A stretch of DNA of 64,000 bases from assembly GCA_026120035.1 (NCBI GenBank), contig JALRME010000067.1:31303-95302 (forward strand), given 5' to 3'. Below the pieces are notes generated by a model. That model was given only the letters and a program-made list of their open reading frames with translations, was not told where the DNA came from and made no database searches. The DNA is from Coleophoma eucalyptorum. Taxonomy: Eukaryota; Ascomycota; Leotiomycetes; Helotiales; Dermateaceae. Positions 1 through 11,667 of this stretch are shown here, piece after piece; the stretch's first letter is position 1, and each line of letters opens with the position of its first letter. The translations under genes and the position numbers were made by a program.

Positions 1-240
1 ATTCCAAGAGCAGTTAACTGTCATCCACGAATCCACCCCCATTCTGTACCTTTTGACTGTTCTTATATCTTCAGGCCCAGATCTCTCTATTACAGTGTCC
101 GACTGGTGAATGTTGCTCAAACGTTGTGCTCAATCAAGGGGGCTAGAAACTGTCACTTCGGAAGTGGAGGTCGGATATATATATAGGACAGGCCCTTTTT
201 GAAAATATTATGCTTTCTCTCACACAATTGGTGCTTTAGC

Positions 241-1188
241 TCAGTAATTATCTGTAGTGGTATCCCATCGGTTGTACGGCTTGAGGCTTCCTCGTATGGC
301 TGATACTTCGGATGGTTGTATTTGAGTGTAACCATCATCATTGATACCTGCAAACATTATCTGTTCGTGTACGTCCAGGTCCCTACTCGGTGCCACTATC
401 GGCGCAGTTGACGAGGCGGTTACTTCATGGTGCTCTAGCCCGAAACTGTTTGTCCCTTTCCAATCATCTCTATTTTCTGGTAGAATATATGAAGCACTGA
501 AGCTTACGGGGTCGCGCTCCCACTCCAAATTTATCGCACCGTCGCATATATCCTGTTGTAGAAATCCAACACACCTTTCAACACCGATGTTTGACTCAGA
601 ATTAAATTTTCTGGGAATTGATACAGGCTCATTCATATAACCAGACGGACACCATGCTACGTCGTGTGGTATATGAAGCTCTTGGTTCCAGTTCTGTGAG
701 TTGTAGAGACTGAAGAAGTCGCTTGATATCGCATCAGGATTTCTATCGAACTCGTTTGGTATGCTATGCACAAAGGTGTCACCAATTGAGTCACTTAAAA
801 AATTCTTGGTGAGCACCTCAGTGCTAAGATTAAAATCTGCTTCAAGTGACGTTGTATTCTCTGTCAGACACTTGCTCGAACGACTCTTGGACTGGTCGCG
901 GGGTCTTCTCTCCCGCGTCATTGCTCGGCCTTCACGCTTTTCACGGATTTCGTCTATTAATTTGTTGTAATCATCGGCTGTCTCAAGATCGGACAATTTC
1001 ATCCTGCGGGATACGTGTTGATTGATTCGATTTTGGATGCGTCGTTTCAAGACAGGGTCTGTGGGGTCCGTGAGGTCCGTGAGATGAGCCTTAACGTACT
1101 CTTCTCGCTCTCTCTGAAGTCGTTTCTTGGCAGCCTCAATATTCATGATGCTAGACAAGTTGGTGTTGAGAATATTTTCCACGGCCAC
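241..1188 (-). CDS. bZIP-like transcription factor (putative)
   Basis: Single-exon ORF of 315 residues. Residues about 46-63 hold a basic stretch (LKRRIQNRINQHVSRR) resembling the fungal bZIP basic region of the type RRxxQNRxxQRxxRR. In the family this binds DNA as a dimer. The expected leucine zipper after it is poor: only a short charged helix (residues 64-90) follows. The rest is low-complexity, acidic and serine-rich, as in an activation region, with no second domain that I recognise. Translation could start at Met-1 or at Met-15 (MNIEAAKKR), which lies nearer the basic region. Some basic-region positions are altered (QHVS where QRAY-like is usual), so DNA binding may be weakened. It could also be a decayed paralogue. 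The bZIP call rests on one motif only. Confidence 0.5.
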   Translation of the reverse strand: MAVENILNTNLSSIMNIEAAKKRLQREREEYVKAHLTDLTDPTDPVLKRRIQNRINQHVSRRMKLSDLETADDYNKLIDEIREKREGRAMTRERRPRDQSKSRSSKCLTENTTSLEADFNLSTEVLTKNFLSDSIGDTFVHSIPNEFDRNPDAISSDFFSLYNSQNWNQELHIPHDVAWCPSGYMNEPVSIPRKFNSESNIGVERCVGFLQQDICDGAINLEWERDPVSFSASYILPENRDDWKGTNSFGLEHHEVTASSTAPIVAPSRDLDVHEQIMFAGINDDGYTQIQPSEVSAIRGSLKPYNRWDTTTDNY

Positions 1189-3549
1189 ACACTACTACGA
1201 AGAAATGGGGTCCCGTAGATGTTATTGAATTTAAGAACCCAAAGATTGCTCTAGACAGAAATCATGCGCTGCTCTCTTATCTTATTGAATGATGCTTGCT
1301 TGCCTTACCATAGCTTGTTATCAGATACCTAGCGATGGCCACGGATCATTCTAACCAAAATCTGTCATGATTTCTACGTCAAAACTGTTCTTGATGGCCT
1401 ATTTGGACAGCTTGCATAGAAGTCTCGCTCCTAGACCCCTACTCTAGCTTCGGTTGTCAGCATGGTAAATACATCTTCGGAACCAAGCACTCGTACAACG
1501 CTAACCACGTTCTGGCCGCATACGCGGCGTTGACAGGTTGGAATTCTGGACAGTAGGAGGTGAAACTGTAAATGGGAACCTTTGAGGTCTAGATGCAGTA
1601 TGTCAATCATGATAACTAAAATAATTGTCGTCAACTCTCATGCAGATCAGGAACATGATACAGGTGCAATTTTGCAAACAGCTGAAAGTCATGTACAGAA
1701 GACTTTTCTCCTCGTGCAATGCCAAATGGATAATAATGGCAGGCGTTCGCAGTGATAAAGGTCTGCTAAACGGCTCGGATACATTAAGAGGTAACTTGTA
1801 GATTGCTAGTAATGAGTAGAATAGAAGTAATTTTAGCTCTGGGTCAATCTAGCCATCTTCTTGGAATAATTTTGAAAGCATATAATTGTTGTTAGTGCAG
1901 CGAACACAAACGAAGCATAATGTGATTGGGATTGTGATGCTTCGCTTTTCCTCTAGCCATGTGCGTCTTTGCCCGCATTTGCTGAACATTCGATTTCAAG
2001 GACTCCCAGATGATTCAGCTATTCTTGTTAGGATGTTGGAAAATCGATTGGAAGTGGCAACCGCTGATGAAATTAGTACATGAGCCGCAATGGAGACAAG
2101 CATATCATGTATCCGTATAATATCGCGACCAAAGAGCGTTAGAGGTGATGGTTTGAAGGTGATCACAATCATACTCATGTCCAGGATAAGTTATCCCTGC
2201 AAGAGTTTCGACTTCTAGGAGACATTCAAGAAACAATATCCGTAATATTCCAACAATCCCATAGCCCTGGCATGGATCATTTTGTATCCAAAATTCCCCC
2301 AGAAGCGGACAAACAAGCAATTTCCAGCTTTCATGCCATCAATCAGTCTAGAATTTTTCGTCTAAACTAACTTTAGCAGCTTCCCCCAGAACAATTACAC
2401 CGGGGAAGCTCTCGCCAAATTCCGGCCCCCACCTCGCAGTAACAACCGATGATTGTATCGACTGCGATCTTCTCGGGGCAGTCGTTATGCTATCCGGATG
2501 ACTAGTTCCGGCTTAAATCCGTATTAAGTTTGTGATTGTACTGTTGGTCCGACGAACAGGAGGTGTCTCTGCGCCCATAAAAGATCAAGTTGCCGACGGC
2601 TTCCAGGGCTCTACGAGGTTCTTCCCCGCAATCGAACTCAACATTCCTCAAAGTGCTAGGTTCAACCCGGGCCGAAACCTAGCATTACTCGGACGTTTAG
2701 CGTAGGTTGGATTATCAACTCATTGACCTCTCTTCAATAATTATTTAAACAAGGGCCATCCTAACCACGGGGGAACCTCGACATTCCTGTACCATTTACG
2801 ATGAGCATTTCAGTGCTTTTGTCACAAGCGGATTTGGGGCAGTTCAACGGGATACCTTTCGTCACTTTTTGTCACCTCGGAAGAACTGCCGAATTCTAAG
2901 CACGTGAAAATAATTATCATCGGCCACTATTAGTCTAAATTCATATCAACCCTGTATCAGCAACAAAGAGGCTTGTGCCACTGCCACTGGATGACATAGC
3001 AAAAGTTATGCTGGCATCTCTTCAATTGCTGATCATGGACTCTCACAGCGTTCACTGTACGAACAGCTATACCAAACACGACCGCACTAATGAAACCAGA
3101 GACGACTATCCGAGTCTGAAAAGATGATATATTATTAATCTCTGTGCAAGAAAATTCCACATCTACTTTGGATAACAGTTTTTTAAGAGTTGCTAGTACC
3201 ACTATTGATGACAATTCTATGCTGGGCCTTAATTTTGGTCTCCATTCGGCGTCAACCTCATCCCAATACTTTTGAGATTTATACCTTCTCCGGTGCTGCG
3301 AAGACGGCCATTAGTTGTAGCTATCATGAACTGTAAGAGGCCATTCATCATAGGAAACCTGCTACATCAATAACGAATTGTCATTCTCAATAGAAGCATA
3401 ATTTACCTATTTATGTACCAAATGTTTTCGAGGCGCAAGTGAAAACGCCGTACATTAATAATCACGACGTTCCTAACGAAAGAATTGGGCAAGGAGATGT
3501 GTATTGCTTCGTAGAACGACATTGCTTGTATTGTTTACAGACTCATAAC
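1189..3549. other. Non-coding stretch, no gene seen
   Basis: Only short, overlapping ORFs on both strands with no recognisable domain. The interval about 2380-2720 is visibly less AT-rich than its surroundings but codes for nothing I can recognise. It may be a relic or promoter DNA. Confidence 0.5.
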
Positions 3550-3738
3550 TGTTGGAATATCGTTACATTAGGCTCATCACATGACGACGGTACGTACGTT
3601 TGCAGTCATGTCATACTCAAAACGAAGGAGGAGGGTATTCATATCCTCCTCCGCCTCCACATTGACTTAGAAGAATCGTCTACATTTTTACCACATTTTT
3701 GGCCTGTTACTACAGTTGAAACAACAGGTATACCAACA
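3550..3738 (+). repeat. Solo LTR, family A (no clear target duplication)
   Basis: Begins TGTTGGAATATCG and ends ACCAACA, the same 5' and 3' ends as the other family-A LTRs at 4898, 17815 and 18091. It has the shared internal TTTTTGGCCTGTTACTAC-like and ACAGTTGAAACAA segments. The flanking bases (ATAAC and CACGT) do not match, so this copy is either old or recombined. Confidence 0.65.
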
Positions 3739-4897
3739 CACGTGATAAGATATTTTACACCAGTCAAGATGATCCAATTTCAGAGTATCAATATCCTCAT
3801 CAAACTCTGTATCATTATTATCCTTTTCAATACTAATGTATACTTCTTCGGCCACTAAAGACGCTTTATCTTCAGCTTCAAAATGAAAACCAGGCCTGTT
3901 GACTACTATTTGATTCATGTTCATATATTTCTGTGTAGGGGCTTGATTCAACGACTTTCAGGAGTCTGGCATGGCAGTACAACTATCAGATCTCAAATAG
4001 GATACTATGGCAAAAACCCTTCTGAAAATTCTTTGTGATTTCTCAAGGAAGTACTTTCCGGAAATACAAACCTCCGAAGCCACAATCTTCTCAAAAGAAT
4101 CAAAAATGCCTCTTTTCGGATTTTAACGCTTATATTGATCGTGTGATTCGAAACTCGACCTGTGGACTCTTCAATGGTGAAACGAAGACCTTTAAATATT
4201 AATGATGTGGGATAATTTGAACGACTCTCATCTTTGCAGTAGTACGAAGCATCGAGAAGCCCACCAACAGGGCGTTGGCGTGTAGGAGATAGCCTTCTGT
4301 GAGATCAACGAGATCTTTTTTCATATACACTATTAGCGAACAAGCAGCAAGGTATTGCGCTATATATATAGTTAGCAGCCAGCATGCTACATCTTTCATC
4401 GCTAAACTTTCTGCCGGTAGATGCTACCTGCCCTTGCAGTATGCTTGTACAACCGTCAAGGTGTATTCGGGTAGTGTCTAAACTTGAATCCTTCGTCTTA
4501 GAATTAGGAATTCGATATACTGGCGGAAGTTGACAATTTGTAGATCTTGAGGCCGGATATGGAGTAGATTACTCTACAATAATAATGCTCCGCCAGTAGT
4601 AGCCCGTGTTCGGTTTAGGGGAATGGTGAGTAAATTATGGCACACTCAAGTAGTAATAACGTTGTAAAGTCGAAATAAGGGATTAACTCACACTTTAGCA
4701 CGTAGGGTAGGGCCGCCACCAATGTGCAGATAAGTATATTCTTTGCGTATTCTCTGATCTTGCCACGCACGGCAACGATACCAGATAGTCCAGTCCTGTT
4801 AAATACTACAAAAGTTCCAAGTCCACCCTATTCTATTTGCATTTTACAAATGCCTTTTGAAATGTCTGTATTCAAAATATTCTTATACACTTTTTAC

Positions 4898-5094
4898 TGT
4901 TGGAATATCGATACTGTGATTATCGCCTGATACTCACATGACCACTCGTTTACAATCACATGATACTATAGGTGGTATTTATACTACCTACGTATCACAC
5001 TCACTTAGAATGAATCATGACTTATTATACTACACTGAATTGACCCCTTGATCTCCTGATCTCTTATCGAATATTGCTTCAACTGATACCAACA
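4898..5094 (+). repeat. Solo LTR, family A, TSD TTTAC
   Basis: A 197-bp LTR starting TGTTGGAATATCG and ending ACCAACA. It is bounded by an exact 5-bp target duplication, TTTAC at 4893-4897 and 5095-5099, with no internal retroelement sequence. It therefore formed by LTR-LTR recombination. Confidence 0.88.
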
Positions 5095-5533
5095 TTTACA
5101 AAGCCATTAAGTTATTGGACTTTGCGCAGGAGGTAACTGCTGGGAATCGAACATAGAATAGGAAGCAATAATAAAATCTTACGAAAAGAAAAGTGATGGA
5201 AAGATAGCAGCGCGTTGAGTCACGGTATCGTAGAGCTTTCGAATGATATAGCATTTATAGGAGCTTACATTTCGATAGTCTTAATTGCTTGACAATAAAA
5301 CCTCGTCTCGCCTGCAGTATTTTATGCTTATTATTCAAAAGTGCCTTCCTATTACGGCGTCATGGTGACATGATCGATGACTGAGATTCCTCTTCAATAT
5401 CCGACTCCGATCTAAGGTCGTGAGGTGTTCGGGTGTCGTCACAGTACTACGAATTTTAGAGAGCTTCTGGTGACATGGTCGATGACTGGGCTTCCTCTCC
5501 AATACCTGACTCTGCCCCAAGGTCGTGGGATGT

Positions 5534-8167
5534 CTAAGTGTCATTTCTGTCGAGGCCAGGTGTCGTTGTTGCAGAACCAAATGTAGGGTACCCACTGTCG
5601 GCACCCGGTGGCTCGCCTTCAGATTCTTTGGGGGTTAAATCCAAAGACAGTTTAAAGCATTCCTGGCTGTGGTATTGAATCCACTGTCCGCTTTTGGCAA
5701 CTTGGCAAGCAAGAAAGAGTATGCGCTCTTTTCTATATGTCGTCATTGATGCCCGCTCGTGGTATTTCTCTGCTTCGTCAATTTTTTCATTGTTAAACCA
5801 ATCCTCCGGGAAGTAGTTGTCAGCCCATAATAGTCCCCGGATAGTATAGTCCTCTGGGAATGGCCTCTTGTCGTCCTTTTCTGGCATTGGGAATTTATCA
5901 CTCTCAATCCTGTCAGGCGTGCTATAGGAAGCTAGCAAATCATTGAGTAATATTGTCAACGGCTCCCATGGAAATCTTTCCACTATAAGCCTCATTGCCA
6001 TCGGATGTTGAGATGCCCGTAACAGGAATACAAGTGTAACATGGATGAAAGGTAGTATGTTCGGGTCGTTGATCCTGTCCAAGACGATCCTTAGGGTAGA
6101 ATTGTGGAGACGTTCGGCCTTCTCAAAAGCGAGCATCTCGGGAGATGAAGCATCTAGTGTCTTGTCCACTGTATTATCACCGCCTACGGGGCTTGGAAAC
6201 ATTGCTTTAATAGCAACATTATCCTTAGAAGCAAATCCAAGCATCGATACGATATTTGCAATAGCAATCTGGTAACCTTGCTTCCTAAATTTCCGAGTAA
6301 CTTTGCTAATATGGTCATCAAGAAGCAGAAGAAACTCGTCTACAGTTGGATCGAATCTCTCGGTTTCTCGGTTAGTGAATAGTAGACCATGGGCCTTAAC
6401 AAATGCTGTATCCAAAGTAGGAAGCCTGAATTGTGTGTGGCTATCTGTATTAAGGATAGGCTCAAAGAGAGTTAAGATAGATTCTCTAGCTGAAGTAAAG
6501 GGAACCGGAACACACAACGACTTTGCGTAGTAAAAGAGTTGCTGTAGAGCACTTGGACGCGCAAGGATTGCTAGATGATGATAAAGTCTTCCAGTTGTAG
6601 GAGCCTTATCAGAAGCCTTTGAATACCAATGACGTGCAACGCCTGTCCAGATTTCTCGGTCCTGAATATCGTCGTCTTCTATAGCCATTCTGTATCTTCC
6701 AAGATCTCCTAAGCATTCAATCCAGGTGTCCTCGAAGGCTGGAACTGTCTCGTAGAGAAGAGCCATCATAGAGTAGGCTAGATATATAAAGGCGATCATA
6801 TGATCCAAAGTAGCCGGTAGTCCATGTCTGAGAAGTTCTAAGAAGCTGTGAATGCCATGGCGCCACATCCTCGCTGGCATAGCGTACTGTGACGCTAATC
6901 TCCGAAGTGCTAGGCTAGCAGAAGGATGCTGCGATGCTAAAAAGAAGTCGTGGTGCTCATGTAAGAGGGTTCTATGGAGCGCTATTAGAGTCTGCCACTG
7001 TTCGTTATTTAACCTCGAATGAACTCCTTCCTGCTGTGCTAGAGTAGCATTCTTATTGTCTACTTCAATACACTTTGCTTCTACCATAACCAAACCAGCA
7101 TAGATTCCCTTGACTTCAGCAATTAGCTGCTCTTGAGATATCGGTCTAGTCTCTAATTCAAGCATGATGTCGTACTGTTCAGGACCTGATGTTGTAGGTG
7201 TTTGCTGCAGAGGGGTTTGGATGGATTTATTGCTTCCAAGAATTGCCGATGTTTGGGCAACAGGAGACTGCCGTGGATTCATCTTATTTTGAGGTTGATA
7301 TGGTTTCCTTGTTTTGGATTGCAGGCCAGGGGCACGCGACTTCTGTACATGTGTAGACGCAGCATTCGACGGGTCAAAAGATCCGTTTAAAATTGTAGAG
7401 CCTTTATCCGGATTCCAAAGCTTCTTTGACGGAACGTGCGGTCGTAGTTGTGAAGTCATTTGTCTATCAAGATTTCCTTCTGCAGCAGTGTTGAAAGGTG
7501 CGGGATTCGGGCATGTTTTACTTCGTCCTGAAGGGGGGGACGATTGCAATTTTTCACGAGAACCTAGCGCTCTTTGTGACGAGCTACAGGCGCTGATGCC
7601 GTCGCCCAATGCAGCCCTCTTCCTTGGTCCATCATCCGGCGTAGTTGCCTCCTCCATGACAGCATCTTCACTATTTCGAGGTGACCCTAAGTTAAGATCT
7701 TGTATACCGGAGAGAGATCGAGTAGGTGTAGAGTGACTCAAAGGTCGCTTGACTTGACCGGAGGCGCTCGGTGGGGGTTCAGGCTGCGCTTGATATGCAT
7801 CATTCATCAAAGGTTTCTCTTGTGAGCCGTTCTCCATCAGCCTAGATAAGTCAGCTTCATTCACGTCTTTGGCAATGTTGTAGGGCAGATCGGGCTGTAG
7901 GCTACAGTAGGCTACAGGCTTCTCACATCTTGTGCTCCCTCCGTTGATATTCAACCCACTTAAGGTTGACAGGCTTCTGTGACATAGCTGTAGAGTTAAG
8001 GTTAACAAATGAATTGTCGCGAGGGTGATAGGGAAGTCCTTTCCGAAGGAATATGTAGATTGAAGAAATGCCAAATATATCTGCACTTGTTTGAAAGGAG
8101 AGATTTCTTGCTTAATAACTGCACATTTGAACATGAAGTCTAGAGAGATTCTTATATTTATAGGCAT
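5534..8167 (-). CDS. Est1-like DNA/RNA-binding domain protein
   Basis: Long ORF of 877 residues. Residues about 345-570 match the fungal Est1/SMG-type helical domain: a helical N-terminal part, then ARHWYSKASDKAPTTGRLYH, LAILARPSALQQLFYYAKSL, and P-F-ESIL. In the family this TPR-like domain contacts telomerase RNA, telomeric DNA or mRNA decay factors. The C-terminal end keeps the typical ERI-FLACQVAKSGQWIQY block. Residues about 111-335 are disordered and rich in Ser, Pro and Arg. The first 110 residues look like read-through of upstream AT-rich DNA; the likely start is Met-111 (MENGSQEKP, first base 7837), giving about 767 aa. The gene stands alone. Fungal genomes often carry several such paralogues in accessory regions, so a telomerase role is not implied. 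Confidence 0.75.
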   Translation of the reverse strand: MPINIRISLDFMFKCAVIKQEISPFKQVQIYLAFLQSTYSFGKDFPITLATIHLLTLTLQLCHRSLSTLSGLNINGGSTRCEKPVAYCSLQPDLPYNIAKDVNEADLSRLMENGSQEKPLMNDAYQAQPEPPPSASGQVKRPLSHSTPTRSLSGIQDLNLGSPRNSEDAVMEEATTPDDGPRKRAALGDGISACSSSQRALGSREKLQSSPPSGRSKTCPNPAPFNTAAEGNLDRQMTSQLRPHVPSKKLWNPDKGSTILNGSFDPSNAASTHVQKSRAPGLQSKTRKPYQPQNKMNPRQSPVAQTSAILGSNKSIQTPLQQTPTTSGPEQYDIMLELETRPISQEQLIAEVKGIYAGLVMVEAKCIEVDNKNATLAQQEGVHSRLNNEQWQTLIALHRTLLHEHHDFFLASQHPSASLALRRLASQYAMPARMWRHGIHSFLELLRHGLPATLDHMIAFIYLAYSMMALLYETVPAFEDTWIECLGDLGRYRMAIEDDDIQDREIWTGVARHWYSKASDKAPTTGRLYHHLAILARPSALQQLFYYAKSLCVPVPFTSARESILTLFEPILNTDSHTQFRLPTLDTAFVKAHGLLFTNRETERFDPTVDEFLLLLDDHISKVTRKFRKQGYQIAIANIVSMLGFASKDNVAIKAMFPSPVGGDNTVDKTLDASSPEMLAFEKAERLHNSTLRIVLDRINDPNILPFIHVTLVFLLRASQHPMAMRLIVERFPWEPLTILLNDLLASYSTPDRIESDKFPMPEKDDKRPFPEDYTIRGLLWADNYFPEDWFNNEKIDEAEKYHERASMTTYRKERILFLACQVAKSGQWIQYHSQECFKLSLDLTPKESEGEPPGADSGYPTFGSATTTPGLDRNDT

Positions 8168-9882
8168 GCGTTCTTTGCATTCGAATTAGGCTGCATATTT
8201 GCGAACCACAAGGCAGAAAGTAGTGCCACTCGCAATCTTGTTTGCCAGCCAACTGAACCGGGATATGCAGCGCTCTTAAGTCGCTGTAATAAAACTTCGT
8301 CCATCACGGCGACCCTGACAAGCAACGGCATCTTTATCTAGTAAGTATATTGATGTCCTTCTGAAATTTGAGAAATCCTAGATCTAAGCGCGACACCAAG
8401 GCAACCTATATCTACGATGGCGAGATGAAAGCTTTTCCATACACTAAACTTGCTCTGGGGCATACACTGTCATGCAATAAGAAGTCGAGCTCGGTCCCAG
8501 AACTGGTAGACACATCACATTTCGGTGTCTGCTTTGGGATGGATGCATCTGATACTTGACGGGGTATGCCATAAGAGATGATGACCAACCGCTGAGTGAG
8601 GCTTCTTAATATATCAGCATCAGAAACGTCATGGTTCTATCGTAGTTCTAAAATTCAGACTATCTTGCCATTCAGCAAATAAATACATGATAAGCAAGCA
8701 ATGACCGCAGTTAGTAGAACGGGTTTCGCCAACAAGTGATATTCTTCTCCATTATACTCTTCGCCTTTTTGTCTCCTGACTGGACGGTATGCCAGTTCTC
8801 TTTCCTATTAATCTAAGGGGCGGGGGGGGGGCAGTTCTAGCACTGCTCTTTCTTTATTCTATATCTTCAACTCAGCATATCTTCCTCATGCTAATTCCCA
8901 ATCCAAGTCTGCAAAATCATGTGCGATTGCTAGCACATAACAGGAACTCGTAGGCGTTCTGATGATTAGAATAACGAGCAAGTTCTTTTTTCCTGTTTGA
9001 ATTTTATACACAGTAAACACAAGCTATTGCTATGGATATAAAATGCTATCAGCAGCAATTTTGCCTTATTACAAAATTTCGACATATTTTACGAAATCAT
9101 ACTGTAGCTGCAGCTGTGTAACTATAATTTAGAGTAACTAGCACTTATTTTGTGGGTCCGTAATTAGTCACGATAATTCGTACCAAAAGTTATAGAATTA
9201 CAAAACCTCTGGTAATCTGCGTAACGCAACCCCAGTCGTCAGCCTCAAAATCCTTAATTTCTGTTTAGTGACTACCCTCCGGCCCCTTATCAGCACGAAA
9301 CTGTGCTTTCTGTCTTACAAAACTTCTTGGCGGGTATAGGCCTCCATGATAGGCCTGTGTTAGAAATATTGTCACCAGCGCACAGAAGATTCCTATTCAT
9401 TCTCCATCCCAGGTATATCGTTTCTCACATCTATGACATGAAGCAGACAAAGAATCTATAATTATACGTACATCCTGCTGCCTCCTGTCTTCGGCAACAG
9501 CTGATTATAATCTATCACCTTGGGCATATGACCTTTACAGAGATGAGGGCTTCGCGCATTCTTTTCTAACCACCTTCGATCCGCATTCTAAAATATTAAG
9601 CTTGACCTGAGTTCATATATAGCTTCTACTCTAATTGATCATATCCATTTTCTTGACATCTTGAAAAGATCGATGCGCTAAACAAGAGGTCAGAAATTGT
9701 ACTCAATGAAGAGTTAATCAAGAAATAAACAGGTATCTAAAATACAAAGTCGAAGATTTCAAGCTGGCTTAGCTTACATATATAAAGAGTGGATAATTTC
9801 ATCCTCTATTCTTCCAAATCCAAAGGCCCCTAAAATTATTCAAATGGCCTAGTTTCTACTTATTTGTAATGTTATATCCAAT

Positions 9883-10063
9883 TGTTGGTTACGTCAAGTA
9901 ACGTAAGAATCGACTGGTAGGTCAGCGGGTGTAAAATTGTTTCATAAGTGATCGATGTATGTTGAAGAGAGTGTGAGGCAGGGAGGTATAAATACCTCCG
10001 TCGCTAAGAATACTGTAACATGTGGCTAGGTCTCGTGATTTGCTTGTAAATGGCATTCCGACA
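9883..10063 (-). repeat. Solo LTR, family B, TSD CCAAT/CCGAT
   Basis: A 181-bp LTR in reverse orientation: its complement begins TGTCGGAATGCCAT and ends AACCAACA. The flanks CCAAT (9878-9882) and CCGAT (10064-10068) match at 4 of 5 bases, differing by a transition. It shares the internal box GAGGTATAAATACCTC-like (with a TATAAA) with all family-B copies. Confidence 0.8.
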
Positions 10064-11226
10064 CCGATATACGTAAATGTTTGGGGCTAATGAACGAGCT
10101 ATTATATCCTCTAAGCATCTTTAATTACATCGTCTCTTTATATTTTGCTATCCTAAACAGATTGATTTTGCATTTACATAAATTCCTGTGGTATAGCTGC
10201 ATGGCCCTTTGATTTCGATTTCGACACTCACCTTCATGAATCCCGTGCAGATGTAATCTAAACCCTCCCCAATTCTTATTTCTGTAAGTTGTTCCCATAG
10301 TTGTATTCTATTCTTCGTGATTAACTTAGTATAGTTATTATTAAAAGAATTATATGGTGGCCTGAATCATTTTTGTTCTTCTTTAGTTTGTTCCATTAAT
10401 CCGGTGCTTTTTTTGAGTACTCGAGGTAGTAGTTCTCAGAGCTAGAGTTGATTTTCTTACAAAAATAGCATCCCTTCCTCTTTTCGCATTTTTCTTTCGC
10501 CCCAGTATGTTTGTGTGCCTAGAAGTGATTCCCGTTACGTTTCCGTAAAGGAGAGTTTCTTGTAACTCGCAGCAATATCATGAATAAAGTCATCGAGAGA
10601 ATGAAGTTTTATGTGTGCATTAAATCTCTAACATTCTACTCATGCAGGGTACTTCTCGTTTATAGCCCTAATGGATATAATTAGTAGGCCTTGATAGGGA
10701 GCACAAACTCAAAGCATCAAGCTTGTACTTGGCTGGCTTGAGTTAAACAATGAATCTATCAACAATAAACACTTATCTCTTAATGTTTCATGTTTTGCCT
10801 CTCTTAGAACCTGTAGTAGTATAGCCTAAGACGAAAACCTAAGGTTTATGCTCGAAATTGACAACATTCGCGACAGAACGTACTCCCTTGTTATATCTTA
10901 CCTATTATCCTCCCTGTATTCTGTAGGGTCATTCCTCTGGAAGAATAATATCACTCCTTTTGCCAAAGGCTATAATTATCTCTGCGAAGCTTCATACCGC
11001 TCGTCAGGATTGATCTGATAAAGATGAGGGGCTTTTTATTGCTTGTTTTTGTGTTTTGTGCCTACAATATCTAGAACTCTTATCAATTCTGGTACGCTTC
11101 ATTGATGTCTAGATAAGCATCAAGCTATCATCCGAAGAAGATAACGAGAGACCTCAAGGCGACCTTAATTGGCGACCCTAGATAATCACAATTGGATATC
11201 AGCTTTAAACTCGTGGTGGTTATTGT

Positions 11227-11416
11227 TGTTGGGATGGTTACCTATAGGTCAATCACGAGACCTAGTCACATGTATACAGTATCATTAGCGAGGGAGGTAT
11301 TTATACCTCTCTGCCTCACACTCTCTGCAATCAACATCTATGAACCACTTATGAATACAACTTGTACCTGATTTGACTTGAGAGTCACCTATTACGTTAC
11401 TCCACGTAAACCAATA
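11227..11416 (+). repeat. Solo LTR, family B, TSD ATTGT
   Basis: A 190-bp LTR from TGTTGGGATGG to ACCAATA, the final C-to-T change being RIP-like. It has an exact 5-bp duplication, ATTGT at 11222-11226 and 11417-11421. It is the mirror copy of the LTR at 9883. Confidence 0.87.
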
Positions 11417-11476
11417 ATTGTGTTAGGCTGATAAAATGGACGCCACGGCTTAGTATAATTTTTCAATAGTTGTTAC

Positions 11477-11667
11477 TATTGGTATCAATTCGTTATTCAG
11501 TCGAAATGTCGAAATATTAGGTCAATCATTATGGTATAAAACTCAGTTGTTCGCTACGTAGGTATGATGCGAGGGAGGTATAAATACAACCACCTACAAC
11601 GTCACATGATTGCAGACGAGTAGCTATGTGATTATCATGTACTAATCACAGTATCGATATTCCAACA
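11477..11667 (-). repeat. Solo LTR, family A, TSD GTTAC/GTTAT
   Basis: A 191-bp reverse copy; its 5' end is TGTTGGAATATCG, read on the minus strand from 11667. The other end reads TATTGG instead of TGTTGG. The flanks GTTAC and GTTAT differ by one C-to-T change. Confidence 0.75.

Noticed and set aside
5335..5604. 89-codon minus-strand frame with internal repeats overlapping the 3' end of the Est1-like gene
   Set aside because: Out-of-frame shadow of the gene end and the repeated segment TGGTGACATG-TCGATGACTG; no independent support.
8820..8835. G-run as a quadruplex or origin signal
   Set aside because: A single G10 run cannot form an intramolecular quadruplex and has no supporting context.
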